Assembly (NCBI RefSeq): GCF_000005505.3
Contig: NC_016131.3
Location: forward strand, 46,237,355 to 46,301,354
DNA: 64,000 nucleotides
Source of the DNA: Brachypodium distachyon
Taxonomy: Eukaryota; Streptophyta; Magnoliopsida; Poales; Poaceae
Reading direction: 5' to 3'
The position numbers and the translations under genes were made by a program. Under the pieces are notes generated by a model. It searched no databases. It had not been told where the DNA came from and worked only from the letters and a program-made list of their open reading frames with translations. Below, in pieces: positions 45,520 through 56,335 of the stretch (the stretch's first letter is position 1; each line of letters begins with the position of its first letter).

Positions 45520-46681
45520 AGTGTCAGCAAGGCAAATTCAGAGAAGGGCAAAGGCATACACAATCATCAATGGCGAATTGTACAAGAGAAGTGTTACTAA
45601 CGTCTTGCAGCGATGCGTTGCGCCGGTAGAAGGGCAGAAAATACTACGGGATATCCCATCAGGGGGAATGTGGTCATCATGCATCCTCAAGAACATTGGT
45701 GGGCAAGGCATTCCAGCACGGTTTCTATTGGTTGAGTGCGCTACAGGAAGCAGAAGACATGATCAGGAACTGCAATGGTTGCCAAAGGTATGCCAGCAAA
45801 ATTAATATGCCGGCATTGGAGCTCATGACTATCCCAATCACTTAGCCGTTTGCCGTTTGGTGTTTGGATATGGTGGGACCCTTCAAGCGGGCACGAGGAG
45901 GCAGGACGCATATCTTGGTCATGGTTGACAAGTTCACCAAATGGATTGAGGTGAAGCCGATACGGAAATGTGACGGCAAGACCGCGGTATCATTTTTGAA
46001 AGACGTCATCCTGAGGGGCCTTTTGCGTGATTTTGCGCGGAAAAGAAAATCCGGCTGGATATCGCCTCCGTGGCACATTCTCAGTCCAACGGACAAGTTG
46101 AGAGAGCAAACGGCATGGTTCTAGCCGGCATAAAACCTCGGCTAATTGAGCCACTGGAACGTACTCCAGGATGCTGGCTAGATGAACTCCCAGCTGTGCT
46201 ATGGAGTCTCAAGACAAATCCAAATCGCTCCACAAGCTATACGCCATTTTTCCTCGTATATGGGGCGGAAGCTGTCTTACCAGCCGACATTGAACATGAC
46301 TCTCCGCGAGTGACCATGTATACGGAAGCTGAGGTAAAAGAGGCCCGAGAAAATGATGTCGACCTGCTCGAAGAAGCACGGGAATTGGCTTTATCTCGGT
46401 CGGCCATCTATCAACAACACCTAAGGTGTTATCACAGCCGGAAGGTAAACCCGCGGGTATTCCGGGAAGGAGACCTCGTGCTCCGACTTGTGCAGCGCAC
46501 AGCCGGTGTGCATAAACTGTCGCCCCCACGGGAAGGACCCTTCATTGTGAGCAAAGCGCTACACAATGATTCCTACTATGTTATAGATGCTCAGGATCCC
46601 AACACGAACAGGATGGACCGGTCAGGCGAGGAAACCAAGAGGCCATGGAATGTAGCTTTGCTTCGTCCGTTCTATACTTGA
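45520..46681 (+). pseudogene. Integrase of the Gypsy element, catalytic segment missing
   Basis: The zinc-binding N-terminus is scrambled after AKAYTIINGELYKRS (45,550-45,800). The catalytic core starts VWCLDMVGPFKRARGG (first Asp) at about 45,855 and continues to VSFLKDVILR; then the usual ITDNGTxF segment with the second Asp is missing and the text resumes in another frame before HSQSNGQVERANGM, which carries the third acidic residue (Glu). The C-terminal part to 46,681 is open (203 codons, ending NVALLRPFYT). Without the second Asp it cannot be active. Confidence 0.88.
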
Positions 46682-47312
46682 GAGATGAGTATTTGTATCG
46701 CTTTTTGGTTATGTTGAATGCTTTGAGACATTGAAATTATCCTCCGGATTCTTAAAAGGAACTCGGGGACTTCCATGCTATAGAAGTGTTGTATTACATT
46801 TATTTATTTGTATGTCGGCATGGCTTAATTGTGTAATCTTATGTCGGTTTAGTACTGTGTCGGTACTGAAAATCCCCTCTATGACTTAGCTGTTGTCCGC
46901 AACCCGGCTTCATGGCAAGCTAGAGTATGGGTACTTGCCGAACACATGAAAAACGATTGCAGAAACAAGCAAATGAGCGAGCCGAGATGCGTGTTATTTT
47001 CCCTAACCCAGCATTTCTTTCCTGTATCGGGTGTTTCCAAGCGAATTTTTTCGAGTTTAATATTTTTTGAAAGGTCTATTCTATGACATCGCGATTCGCA
47101 CGTCGAACGCCGACAAGGCAGACAAAGAACCGAAGTCATAAAATTTCGCCAACAGAAAAATAAACTCGGTGACTCGGTTGGGAACTTGATAATTAAAAAG
47201 GCACAAGCAATTTAAAGTGTTGTGCATCACAACCAAAAGTACTTTAAACTGTTTACAGCTGCACCCGGCATCCCGGGGATCTGATAGCTTTAAAATGTTT
47301 GTTCCAACATAG
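46682..47312. other. Spacer between integrase and antisense ORF
   Basis: A non-coding part of the Gypsy element with a 3' untranslated character for both flanking frames. No further domain was recognised. Confidence 0.5.
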
Positions 47313-47945
47313 TTAAGCTGAAGCAGAGGGGTTGTTGGTGTCGACACTCGGAGCGTCTGTCGCGGTGGAAATCGACTCGACCACAATCTCTTCATCGACT
47401 TCCTCTTCATCTTCCTCGGCCGCGTCCGATATCGGACCCTCCACAAATTTATGCACGTCGGCATATTGGATGAAGGAGTAGGCCCGTTCCTGACGCTTAG
47501 CGATCAGCTCCGGGTCCGAGAGGAAGGGGGAGTCGACGCGCATGGACTGCAGCACATTGAGGTTAATGCCATCGTACCAGGAGAGTACGAACGACAGAGC
47601 CTCGTCGGCGCTGACACGAGTGGCCGAGTCCCGCCACTCGTTTAGCCGGTCCTCCACCCCCAGGAGTCGCTTGGCTAGCTCGGGGATGCTACTCGACGCT
47701 TCTTCTCCCGGCCATAGAGCTCGGAAAGCGCGGATGCCGGCATTGAGCATGTCGACGCCGAAGGACTTTAGAGGCTTGACCCGAGTCCAGATGCTGATAA
47801 GGTAGTCAGTCGCATCATACTCTGAGGGCAATGCCGTGGATGAATCCCTTTTTTCGCGAGCTCTGATCACGGCGGCCTGAGCACTCTCGGTGGAGTGGGG
47901 AAAAATTTCTGACAAGGACAAAGAAGGATTAATGAGTCTCGGCAT
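47313..47945 (-). CDS. Antisense ORF of the Tat Gypsy element, 210 aa
   Basis: An intact minus-strand frame lying between pol and the 3' LTR, opposite to the element. It starts MPRLINPSLSLSEIF and has helical blocks around YDATDYLISIWTRVKPLKSF, IPELAKRLLGVEDRLNEWRD and EALSFVLSWYDGINLNVLQS, and an acidic C-terminus DAAEEDEEEVDEEIVVES. Antisense ORFs of about this size (23 kDa) in this position are known from Grande and relatives. The function is unknown; the C-terminal half resembles the gypsy-type proteins of grasses annotated as transposon-associated. It is the only intact frame in an otherwise dead element, and a TATA box lies 180 bp upstream. Confidence 0.75.
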   Translation of the reverse strand: MPRLINPSLSLSEIFPHSTESAQAAVIRAREKRDSSTALPSEYDATDYLISIWTRVKPLKSFGVDMLNAGIRAFRALWPGEEASSSIPELAKRLLGVEDRLNEWRDSATRVSADEALSFVLSWYDGINLNVLQSMRVDSPFLSDPELIAKRQERAYSFIQYADVHKFVEGPISDAAEEDEEEVDEEIVVESISTATDAPSVDTNNPSASA

Positions 47946-48124
47946 GCTATTGTTGCTCTTGGCAAGGTGCGACGGCGAGCTTGGCTACCAGAAGCTTGGA
48001 GGCGCGGCGGCAGAGGAGCTCTGGGTTCGCAACAATGATGAGGCGCGCGAGAGCAGAGGAGAGAAAGGATGACGGGGGAAAGTGAAGAGTTTTCACCCCC
48101 ACCCCCGCCCCCTCCCCCTCCCCT

Positions 48125-48132
48125 TATTTATA
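48125..48132 (-). promoter_or_regulatory. TATA box for the antisense ORF
   Basis: TATAAATA on the minus strand, preceded by GCCGCGGG and followed by a G-rich purine stretch, 180 bp before the ATG at 47,945. It faces the antisense ORF and not the LTR transcript. Confidence 0.6.
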
Positions 48133-48674
48133 CCCGCGGCGCACTAATGGGGCGCGGATCTTCCGCGCCCACGATCTCCGTGGCCAACGGTAAGGCCATG
48201 CACAATCATGGGGGCAATCAACCCCATTAACGGCGCACGCGCGTGATTACTGCGCGACGTGGGCGCAGTGAATCCCGCCGAATTCGGGGAGATAAGGATC
48301 CACGCGGGAACCGAGATTCCCCCTCTTAATGGCCTGCGGTTTTCCTGTCGGATGGGACGACACGCTCACCTCAAAAGGCGCGTCGGCAGTACTTCGGGTC
48401 TTATCTTCCCATTATTTAAGCAGAGCACAGAATGTGAGCGACAGGTGGCACTAATGTCGGCAGAAACGAGTTTTCTACTGCCGGCCACGAGGAAGAAAAG
48501 AATCTCGGCTCAAGGCTGAATAAGCACGCTGACTTGATATGTCGGAGTTACCCGATCTCGGCTAAGAAAACTCGGGATTGTCTCGGCATCGTTCTCGGCT
48601 CAGCCCTAGTGGGCTTTGGTGGCTTGAGTTGCGGGAAACTGTCGTGGCCCGACATCTTTTCCTGCCGAACCACA
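48133..48674. other. Spacer between antisense promoter and polypurine tract
   Basis: GC-rich non-coding sequence of the Gypsy element. The short frame at 48,259-48,519 is not considered a gene. Confidence 0.4.
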
Positions 48675-48691
48675 ACAGCTTCGGGGACTAG
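48675..48691 (+). other. Polypurine-type tract before the 3' LTR
   Basis: ACAGCTTCGGGGACTAG abuts the 3' LTR. The CTTCGGGGACTA phrase is usual before grass Gypsy 3' LTRs. Confidence 0.6.
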
Positions 48692-49000
48692 TGTCGGGAG
48701 GATGACCCCGGGTAAGGTCATGACGACACACATTAGCCGAAATAACGAGTCAAAGCCGGCACATGCAACTCAAGAAAACTGCTCAAGGAGCACCATTGTA
48801 GATCTTGGTATCTCGGAAAATACCACAAAGCAGGAGTAGGAGTTTTACCTCAACAAGAGGGCTCTGAACCTGGGTAAACCGTGTGCATGTTCTTGTGTTG
48901 TGCGTTGTTCTCATCACGTCCTCCCTCCTCCGGTTCGTCCTTCGTCCATCGGCCCCAACATAAGACATCCTTTGGCATCTGCCGTGACACCACCACGACA
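48692..49000 (+). repeat. 3' LTR of the Gypsy element, 309 bp, internally deleted
   Basis: It starts TGTCGGGAGG and ends CCACCACGACA, colinear with the 5' LTR except for about 501 bp missing after GCAACT. The deletion removes the promoter region. Confidence 0.9.
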
Positions 49001-49581
49001 ACAATCTTATGATCCTATACAACTTTGCAAGGCTTAACTCCAAGGGCAACAAGGTGTGGCAAAAGAGAAAGATTGGGACAAATCTATTGCTCATTGTTTT
49101 TATAATTTGGTACCGTCACATGGAAGTCCTGAAGAAGCAAAATCATCAAAACCTGAAAAGTTCTTGTTCGATTCTCATATCGTTGTGCTGTTTCGTTAGA
49201 TAAGATTATGTAAAATCTAATTTTTATTGCTTTGCATTCTAGCCGGATACTATAGCTCACTTGTTTTATGTGATGCCTAGCTGTTCTTTATGAAATACAA
49301 GGCCTTGCATTGCTAGTTGTTGTTTCAGTTCTGTCACATTTTGTCTTCTGTTGCAACGTTTGTACAATAATAAAAACGAAATTTTTACTCAAACAAGTGT
49401 AACTAGTGTTTTAGTCCCCTCGGTGCCAAATGCAACTAGTTTTTTAACCAAACAAGTGTTTTCCACATAGCCCAGTGTTTTCAGAAAAAAAACAAGTGTT
49501 TTGGGTGAAACAAGTGTTTTCACCCAAACCACTAGTGTTTAAAACATAAAACCCCCCAAAATACTCCCGTACAGGGCCTTA

Positions 49582-50357
49582 TTGGTCTAACCATGCCGGT
49601 CGTTGGTTCGAGGCCTGCTTGACACAATATATTTTCCTGTGGTCCATTCCGCTTAACCGACCGGAAGAGGCATCGGTACGTTCGGTTTTTCGGTCGAACC
49701 GCCCGTCTGGTTTTTAAAACTGGGATCACAACACCTTGGTTGGAACAGACAGTGTGTCGGTAACACGATGTGCGGTCATGCCACCAGGGCCACTAGCTAG
49801 TATCTTGAAGCCGGAATTTATCCAAGCGGGCTAGCTATGTCATTGTTTCCCGATCCCTCGCAATTGATCCAAGCAGGCTAGCTATGTCATTGTCTCCTAA
49901 TCCCTCTCATTCTTATCTTCCTATGGTACCCCATCACTGTTTGTACTGCAAGTATTGTGCCGATGGTATTTACCAATTTTATGGTGATTTAAATTTATAC
50001 TTGACAAAGGATTGTCTTGTTATTATTGGATTTTGTGTATAGATGGATCTGATTTTTTTTTAAATACCACTAGATTTAACATGACAAAGGATTGTCTTGT
50101 TATTATTGGAGTAGCTTTAGTCACATGCGTAACTTTTTACGACATATTTTTAGATTAGTTTGTGATTGCTAATAATAGCAAAGTGCCCGAAATTAGGAGC
50201 TTCGAAATAACTAATGATATCCATCGAATGGAGATTTCAGTTTCATGTTCATGTTTAAACCGTGGACAACTAATTTGAATTCCTACGTGGTCAATCACGT
50301 GTTTCCTTGCTGACATCACTATGATGTCAGCTCTCATGCATATCCGGCCACTCGGAA
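49582..50357. other. Intergenic sequence right of the Harbinger element
   Basis: No gene was recognised. Two short local repeats are visible: CCAAGC.GGCTAGCTATGTCATTGT (49,822 and 49,869) and GACAAAGGATTGTCTTGTTA (50,003 and 50,083). Confidence 0.45.
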
Positions 50358-50359
50358 TA

Positions 50360-50753
50360 CTCACTCCGTCTCAAAATAAGAGTATCTCCACTCGTCCTCC
50401 CTATATTTCATCCGGCGCATGGTCATATGCGGAGGCGCCGGCGCAACAATTTGTTTGGGTTGAAACCGGCACTCAGCCGCACCCCCAAACATCGCTTCCC
50501 CAAATTTAGTTTGTCTCACTGATAATGGTGGCCTGCGCTGCTTTTCAGCTTCAACCGGCGTCCCCGCTAGCCCCCTGTGAGAAAGGAGTTGATTGGGGGC
50601 GCCGGCTAAATTGATGGGTCAGTTTTTTGGCGCGAACGCCTCCATAACCCGTTTGGGGAGCCTTTAAGGGGCGCGGCTGGAGATGTTCCAAGTGACGTGA
50701 ATTTGTAAAAAAAACGGATACAAATAAAGTCACTTGTTTCAGGAAGGAGGGAG
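50360..50753. mobile_element. Stowaway MITE with a second MITE nested inside
   Basis: Outer ends CTCACTCCGTCTCAAAATAA and the inverse ...GAAGGAGGGAG are flanked by TA (50,358-50,359 and 50,754-50,755). Inside, GTATCTCCACTCG (about 50,382) and the inverse CGGCTGGAGATG (to about 50,691) bound another GC-rich MITE of about 310 bp. Confidence 0.7.
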
Positions 50754-50985
50754 TACCTGGTTAGCGTCCATATCGCCACCATTTGCCCTCGTATTCCAGC
50801 CGGATTGCTTCCAATTGGATGTGCTGCAGTTATGTACATATATGTGTTGATGTGGTACACGTACGTGATTGATTTGCATGTACGCATACGTGACGGATTG
50901 AAAGAACGTGTGTATAGCAATTGGATTGGTATTTTTTCTGGAGGTAAGTATATCAATTGGATTGGATTGTTTGTATTACGTTGTA

Positions 50986-51105
50986 CTCTCTCCGTCTCAT
51001 ATTAAGTGTCGAAATATTACATATATCTTATCTAGACGCTTTTTAGACATAGATATATTCATATTTGAAAAAAAACTTGAGACATTTAATATGGGACGGA
51101 GGGAG
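50986..51105. mobile_element. Stowaway MITE, 120 bp
   Basis: TIRs CTCTCTCCGTCTCATATTAA and the inverse ...TTAATATGGGACGGAGGGAG lie between TA dinucleotides (50,984-50,985 and 51,106-51,107). Confidence 0.88.
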
Positions 51106-51107
51106 TA

Positions 51108-51574
51108 ACATATTTAGACTCTACACAACAAATCTAGGCCATATGTACTTTTGCAAAATCTAGATCATAATTTTTTTTTGCTTTAATAAGATAAGATAAC
51201 CTCACTGGAAACGACTAATGCACAATCAGAAATTGTGAACGAAACGGATTTCAGAGGAAGGTGTGACTTGAAACAGGAGACACACATCACACCCCAAGTC
51301 AGTCGTGTATGTCGAGTTATCTATTCCTTGTGCTCGATGGACACAAAATGAACTGAAGAAAATTGGTTTGTGTTTAGCTATCTCTCCCGCACCTCTGATG
51401 GTCGTAAGATGATTGTTGCTTTTCTTTTTACAGCAAGATTATTGTTGCTAAATTTGCCATGTCTGGAGTAAGATGGTTTGGTGATATGTCATGTAATAAA
51501 TGAGGCGAGAGAGTCAAGTTGTATGTAGATTAACATACACGACTTTTGTACAAACTCCAAGGGGTAAATAGAGA
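51108..51574. other. Intergenic sequence
   Basis: AT-rich, with no gene, repeat or motif recognised. Confidence 0.4.
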
Positions 51575-51714
51575 ACAACTTTATTTTTCTGTCACTTCCT
51601 ATTGAACTATTGAACTAGACAAACTATATACAACTTTATTTTTTCTGTCACTTCCTATTGAACTAGACAAACTACATACAACTTTATTTTTTCTGTCACT
51701 TCCTATTCAGTATA
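51575..51714. repeat. Three tandem units of 48-55 bp
   Basis: ACAACTTTATTTTTTCTGTC followed by ACTTCCTATTGAACTAGACAA starts at 51,575, 51,630 and 51,678; the first unit contains an extra ATTGAACT. Confidence 0.88.
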
Positions 51715-52468
51715 ATGAGATTAGAGGTGCATGTGGAGAATTGTTTTGCAGACCCCGAAAGAGACGCAAGATGACACGATGCAGATGTTATGGCTGGGAA
51801 GAGAAGAGCACCGTGACCGGACGAAAGCATCCGTGTCGTAGACCTGCCAGAAAATTTGGGAAGGCACCAATAGAAATGGTTGTTCAAAGATAGCCGTCCT
51901 ATATAAATTCACAAAGCCACCGATGAAGTTCGAAAAAAGAAAAACACCGATGAACATATTACGATATGAGCATATGATATACGAATCAAACTAAATGGAG
52001 AATGTACACACTGACAACAGGACACAATTCATGTCATGAAGGTTCTTGATTGCTTGCAAAGAGCCTGCCGATATAAGAGCCGCGCGATTCATATGATCCG
52101 CGAATATACTATTCATTACAAAATAGATGCCCTGAACAAACCAAATAACAGGACAATCCCAAAGTGGTACTACCTTAGAGCTACCTGGAAGGACTGAATA
52201 ATTGCACTGGCATTCACAAGTCAATATCCTAAGACTATTAACATTGTAGAGTGCAGATCAATTATCAAATGGCATCACAATTCCTAACAACATGAAGTAA
52301 TACCCGCAGCACAAACAACAGCATAAGCACGTCGAACTATAGTATTTACGCAGTCTCAGAAGGACAAGCAGTCCAAGTCATCACTGTACTCGTCAAGCCA
52401 TCTGAAATGAAGATTACGCAGTACCAGGTTCTTGTCGCCGAAGTTGGTTCCTCTTCAGGGTTGATGGC
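51715..52468. other. Sequence downstream of the 70-aa frame
   Basis: The minus-strand frames 51,696-51,957 and 51,991-52,224 resemble nothing known. It may include the 3' untranslated region of the neighbouring small gene. Confidence 0.35.
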
Positions 52469-52681
52469 TCATTCAGCATTGATGAGGAACTTGCGAATGG
52501 CAGCACAATGAGTACGAAGTTGCCGGACCTGTAAATTGAAAGTAGGGGCAGCACCTTGGAAGAACGTGTTGGCCTCACACTCTGTTTGAAGATTCTTAAT
52601 ACGCAGAGTAAGATTGTAGAGCTTAATCAGGTCTCTGTTCAGGTGCAGCTCAATTGCGTCACCAGACTCCATAGCCTCCAT
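52469..52681 (-). CDS. Possible small protein, 70 aa, unknown
   Basis: The minus-strand frame MEAMESGDAIELHLNRDLIK, then LYNLTLRIKNLQTECEANTF, ending LRTHCAAIRKFLINAE, is evenly charged and predicted helical, unlike random sequence. It overlaps the end of another minus-strand frame (52,902-52,639), whose downstream ATG begins MTPSPQNSYF; that frame or a short intron with donor near 52,712 could supply a different start. A TATA box lies about 210 bp upstream. I do not recognise the family. Confidence 0.4.
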   Translation of the reverse strand: MEAMESGDAIELHLNRDLIKLYNLTLRIKNLQTECEANTFFQGAAPTFNLQVRQLRTHCAAIRKFLINAE

Positions 52682-52888
52682 GAGGAGGACAAAAGAACCA
52701 TCGGAACGTACCTATTATCTAATAGAGAAAAGTAGGAATTTTGAGGGGAGGGGGTCATGTTGAGGCAAGAATTTGGTATGGAAAGGAGGGAGCAGGAGCT
52801 CTCAAAAAGAAGAACAGGGAGCAGGCAGGGAAGAATAGCCGTTGGGAGAAGAAGAAGACGGGGAAGATGGTGTCCAAGGAGACCCCTC

Positions 52889-52896
52889 ATATATAG
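52889..52896 (-). promoter_or_regulatory. TATA box upstream of the 70-aa frame
   Basis: TCTATATATG on the minus strand, followed by a pyrimidine-rich leader (CTTCTTCTTCTCCC). It fits a minus-strand promoter for the frame at 52,681. Confidence 0.4.
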
Positions 52897-52949
52897 AGGC
52901 AAGGCTTCACACGTGGTAGGCCACGGCCATCACGCTCACGGGACGGGGA

Positions 52950-54592
52950 GTCACGGGATCAAGAATATAAAACGATCCTGGAAAATCGCACTGGCAGTTT
53001 AATCCTATAAAAATGGACCCGCAGCGTAATTTTTAGGTAATTACTGATTAATCAGTTAAGCAATAACCAATTCAGCCACCAAACATTTAGAATTAACCTA
53101 ATTAAATGGTCAGTATAATAGGAGTAATTAAATAACTGTACGGAAATCGTTTAATAGTACAGCCCACAGCGCGTGTCGCGCTGGATTTCGCAAACTTAGT
53201 AAACGGCCTTTATTACATTCCCGGAACGCAAAACTTCCTGTAAATACACCGCATGCGGCTCCGGGCTGCCCTCCACCGGCCTCGCTCCCCCGCTGCCCCT
53301 ACTTCCCAGGTACGGACTACTCCGTCCCACCGAGCCACTCGCCACTCGCCACGGCTTTCTCTCCGCGAGCAGCTGCTGCAGCATGGGCCCCACTCCTGTA
53401 TTCCCGCGGCGACAACTTTTACCACAATAAAAAAATGACGGCACAAATCCAATGGTACACGGTTATACGGGTAAAGCTACTAGTCGAAGTACTAAAATCA
53501 CAGCAAGAGTTGAAACGAGTTTAGTTGTCCTTGTTGATCTATGGTCCATCAACAAAAGAACATTCCCTCGGAGGCTCGGCTCGGAGAGCCAAGCACAGCT
53601 GTCAACAATTCAGCTGCAACTGCTTGATAGCTGACCTGTAAAGAGGAGAGAACAAAATTCCATTCAAACTATGGACCTGGATGTTAAAATGGCCAAGAAA
53701 GAGGACTCACAGAACTCTATCCAACTCCCCTCTCCGTCACATCACATCTTAATAGCACTAATATGTCCAAATCATAACGGCAGATATGAGCTAAAAATGT
53801 GTTTCTGAACATTATAGCAACAGTTAATCTACATGAAACACAGGGATAAAACATAACTCATATTTATAAAATGGCTAAGAACACGCAATACACACCTGCA
53901 TTTTGTACATTTTCGGGAGTGCACATTGTGAATAAATGATTGAGCTGCAAGACATATGCATCTAATAGAGTATAATAAATTGCAGAAAGGAGTCAACATC
54001 ATATATGCATGAACTCTGATATTTCTTTTTTCAGCAATCGAAGCTGCACACGAATAACATTCCGCTTTGTTGAAAGCAAGTAAGAAGAGCAGTAGCCTCA
54101 CTAACCACATTGCACACCTGTGTTTGGGACTGTCACTTGTACATACCTCAAATCTAAGACTTCCATGTATAGTCTCGTTACTCATTAGGGCACATCACAA
54201 ATAATTTTAGTACAATGTAGCATATTCATGATAGTACGATGCATCATATTGATGAGTACAGCAAATGGATATAGCTGTTGCTAGGTCACTAAATCACAGA
54301 AAATATTATGATCTCCACAACAATTCATCTTCTTGTTAATTGGAAAGTCCAACAAAGCTTTCTCACTCGGTATTCTATACTACTCCACTGTAAACTTTAC
54401 CCAAAAGCACACATCAAAGACACCTTTTGTTTAGTTCACAAGTGTATATGAACATATGTTCCTCAGTACTAGTAAGTACGCATAAAAGAAACAACATATA
54501 TGCAAATTTCAGAGTTGACTGCAACCTTGACCAACTTTAATATTTGAATACTGTACCATGAATAAGAAATTCAAATGGCCAAGTTAAGGTAA
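52950..54592. other. Intergenic sequence
   Basis: No coding region was recognised. Overlapping frames on both strands at 53,196-53,452 lie in GC-rich DNA and are not convincing. Confidence 0.4.
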
Positions 54593-54594
54593 TA

Positions 54595-54826
54595 CTCCCT
54601 CCGTTCCTAAATATAAGATGTTCTTAGAGTTTGACCAAGTTTACAGAAAAATCTACCAACATTTATACTCTAAAATAGTTCTGTTAAATCTGTCATGATA
54701 TATATCTTCATAATATACTTATTTGATTTTTGATAGAGTAGTAAATTTTTCTATGAACTTGGTCAAACTTGAATAAATTTGACTTAGGACAAAACTAGAA
54801 CATCTTATATTTACGAATGGAGGTAG
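54595..54826. mobile_element. Stowaway MITE, 232 bp
   Basis: It starts CTCCCTCCGTTCCTAAATAT and ends with the inverse ATATTTACGAATGGAGGTAG, between TA dinucleotides. Subterminal AGTTTGACCAAGTTTA and ACTTGGTCAAACTTG are also inverse, so the unit folds as a long hairpin. Confidence 0.85.
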
Positions 54827-54828
54827 TA

Positions 54829-56069
54829 TCTAATAGCAATAGAATTTGGAGAACCTAGGTTCCCAGATTTACATAAACAATATCACCATACCTAATATTA
54901 CTACACACTTCCATGGAAAAGCGTGTGTAAATTGCGGCCCTTTAGCACAAAATTTTGATGCAGCTATAAAAGGAGATTTGAATAGAAGAATCGGTAATTA
55001 GATAATGAAATAATAGATTCATGAACCAGTACAACAAAAAATTGTCTCCGGCAACCTACAACGCTACAATAAAGCATTTGAGACTGAAAGTGCAGCAAGT
55101 GTTACAAAGAAAATAAGAAATGCAGAAAACAACAGTTTGTGGTAACTGCAGTCAGATATTGTTATGTCACAGACCACTGTCACTGAAAAGCACCTACTAT
55201 TTAATTTTATCAATTTCACTAGGGAAAACGTGATATGCTCCTGAAATTTTCTAAAGGCCCTTTGTCAATTCATATTTTTTAGGGAAACCCTTGCCAGTTA
55301 ATTACAAGACAATTCAAAATGAATCTCAAATAAGGCAACATAAGGACTTTTTATCATTAGCAAATGAATATACATACTCATCGCGAACGTGACAAATAAA
55401 TGAATGGAGAATCGGCAGCTCGTTAGGTAGATATTATCTCAACACGCAAATCCGCAATGAATACAAGCTTACAGATCAACCTGCATCACACAAGACAAAT
55501 TATTCTGAAATCTTGACTCTTAATACTGATGAGAACAAGTTCATTGCAGTTGATTAGCATTATCTTTATATCATAGTGCCAATACACGTGCATATCCTTA
55601 AGTACGGAACGCCTCTTATTTTATAATTTTTTGACATCACTCCATTATTTAAGTGATCATTGCAATTTTGCATGACTTTAAACTCCTCAATGAGTTAGGA
55701 AAAACTGTGGTAACCTGTGTCAAAAACAATGCATACTAACCTGTTGCAGTATCCTATTTTACTCCAGCGGACATGCTCAGGATCCATTATGTTCCAAAGT
55801 TGTTCAACAGCAACAGTATAAGAAGCATTTGAGTGCGATCTGCGAAAGCAAATGACACGTATGCTTCTTAATGGGTGCAGGCCATAGAGCTATATGGATA
55901 ACACTTCAGCCCAAGGAAAAAAAATCATTATTAAACAATCTAAAATCACCCCAGCACTGTTGATCATGATGATCCTATGGTATTTATTGTTGGAGATTGA
56001 CAAAATAACTTATGATTCTTATTCTCCCTCCCTCTTATGGGAATCCCAGGTGCACAAGAGTTTGGTAGT
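54829..56069. other. AT-rich intergenic sequence
   Basis: No gene was recognised over 1.2 kb. It may be intronic if the RNase H-like fragment to the right was once part of a longer minus-strand unit. Confidence 0.4.
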
Positions 56070-56335
56070 CGATTTTTACCGGATCTGGTAATCGGTTTCA
56101 AGGATCATCAGCTGGAAACCTTGGATCCTTGATCATTGGCCTGTTTAACTCCATTGCTACAAGCAATGGCCTCGGCCACCAAAGTCCTCAGGCAAAATAT
56201 TGTGGCATTCATTGCATGCAGCCAGGAACTCTGCGTTGGCCTAGTAAATAACAGCATCAGTTGATCTGGTATGTGACCCTTGGTTAACTGCTTCATCCAC
56301 ATTGATCTTGATCGACTGTGCTGGAGGGGTTTCCA
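56070..56335 (-). pseudogene. RNase H-like (RVT_3) domain fragment
   Basis: The minus strand from about 56,330 reads QSIKINVDEAVNQGS...STDAVIY, a stop, then ANAEFLAACNECHNILPE; after a frame change it continues VAEAIACSNGVKQANDQGSK. This matches the plant RNase H-like domain (the KINVDGA...G..GVI.R...G.FLAA......A..AEA.A...G...A...G pattern) found at the end of LINE-type reverse transcriptases and in free RVT_3 proteins. A stop and a shift break it. No reverse transcriptase was recognised upstream. Confidence 0.6.

Larger units (their letters stand above)
39253..49000 (+). mobile_element. Tat-lineage Ty3/Gypsy retrotransposon, degenerate
   Basis: A 9,748-bp element with LTRs TGTCGGG...CACGACA, target duplication ACAAT (39,248-39,252 and 49,001-49,005), primer-binding site and polypurine tract. 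The domain order gag, protease, RT, RNase H, second RNase H, integrase is Gypsy, and the extra RNase H-like domain plus the antisense ORF before the 3' LTR point to the Tat group (Grande/Retand/RIRE2-like). Coding is interrupted by many stops and shifts. By eye the shared LTR parts differ at about 15 of 308 positions, so the insertion is not recent. Confidence 0.92.
37354..49578 (+). mobile_element. PIF/Harbinger DNA transposon split by a Gypsy element
   Basis: Left end GGCCCTGTTTGGCACAGGAG and the inverse right end GGCCCTGTACGGGAGTATTT form matching TIRs, flanked by TTA on both sides (37,351-37,353 and 49,579-49,581), the Harbinger target. Without the Gypsy insertion (39,253-49,000 plus 5 bp) it is about 2.47 kb. 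It contains a transposase N-terminal fragment, a GC-rich leader with overlapping meaningless frames (37,448-37,880) and a tandem repeat. The DDE catalytic part was not found, so it is an internally deleted copy. The right part (49,006-49,578) is AT-rich with repeats of ACAAGTGTTTTC. Confidence 0.85.
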
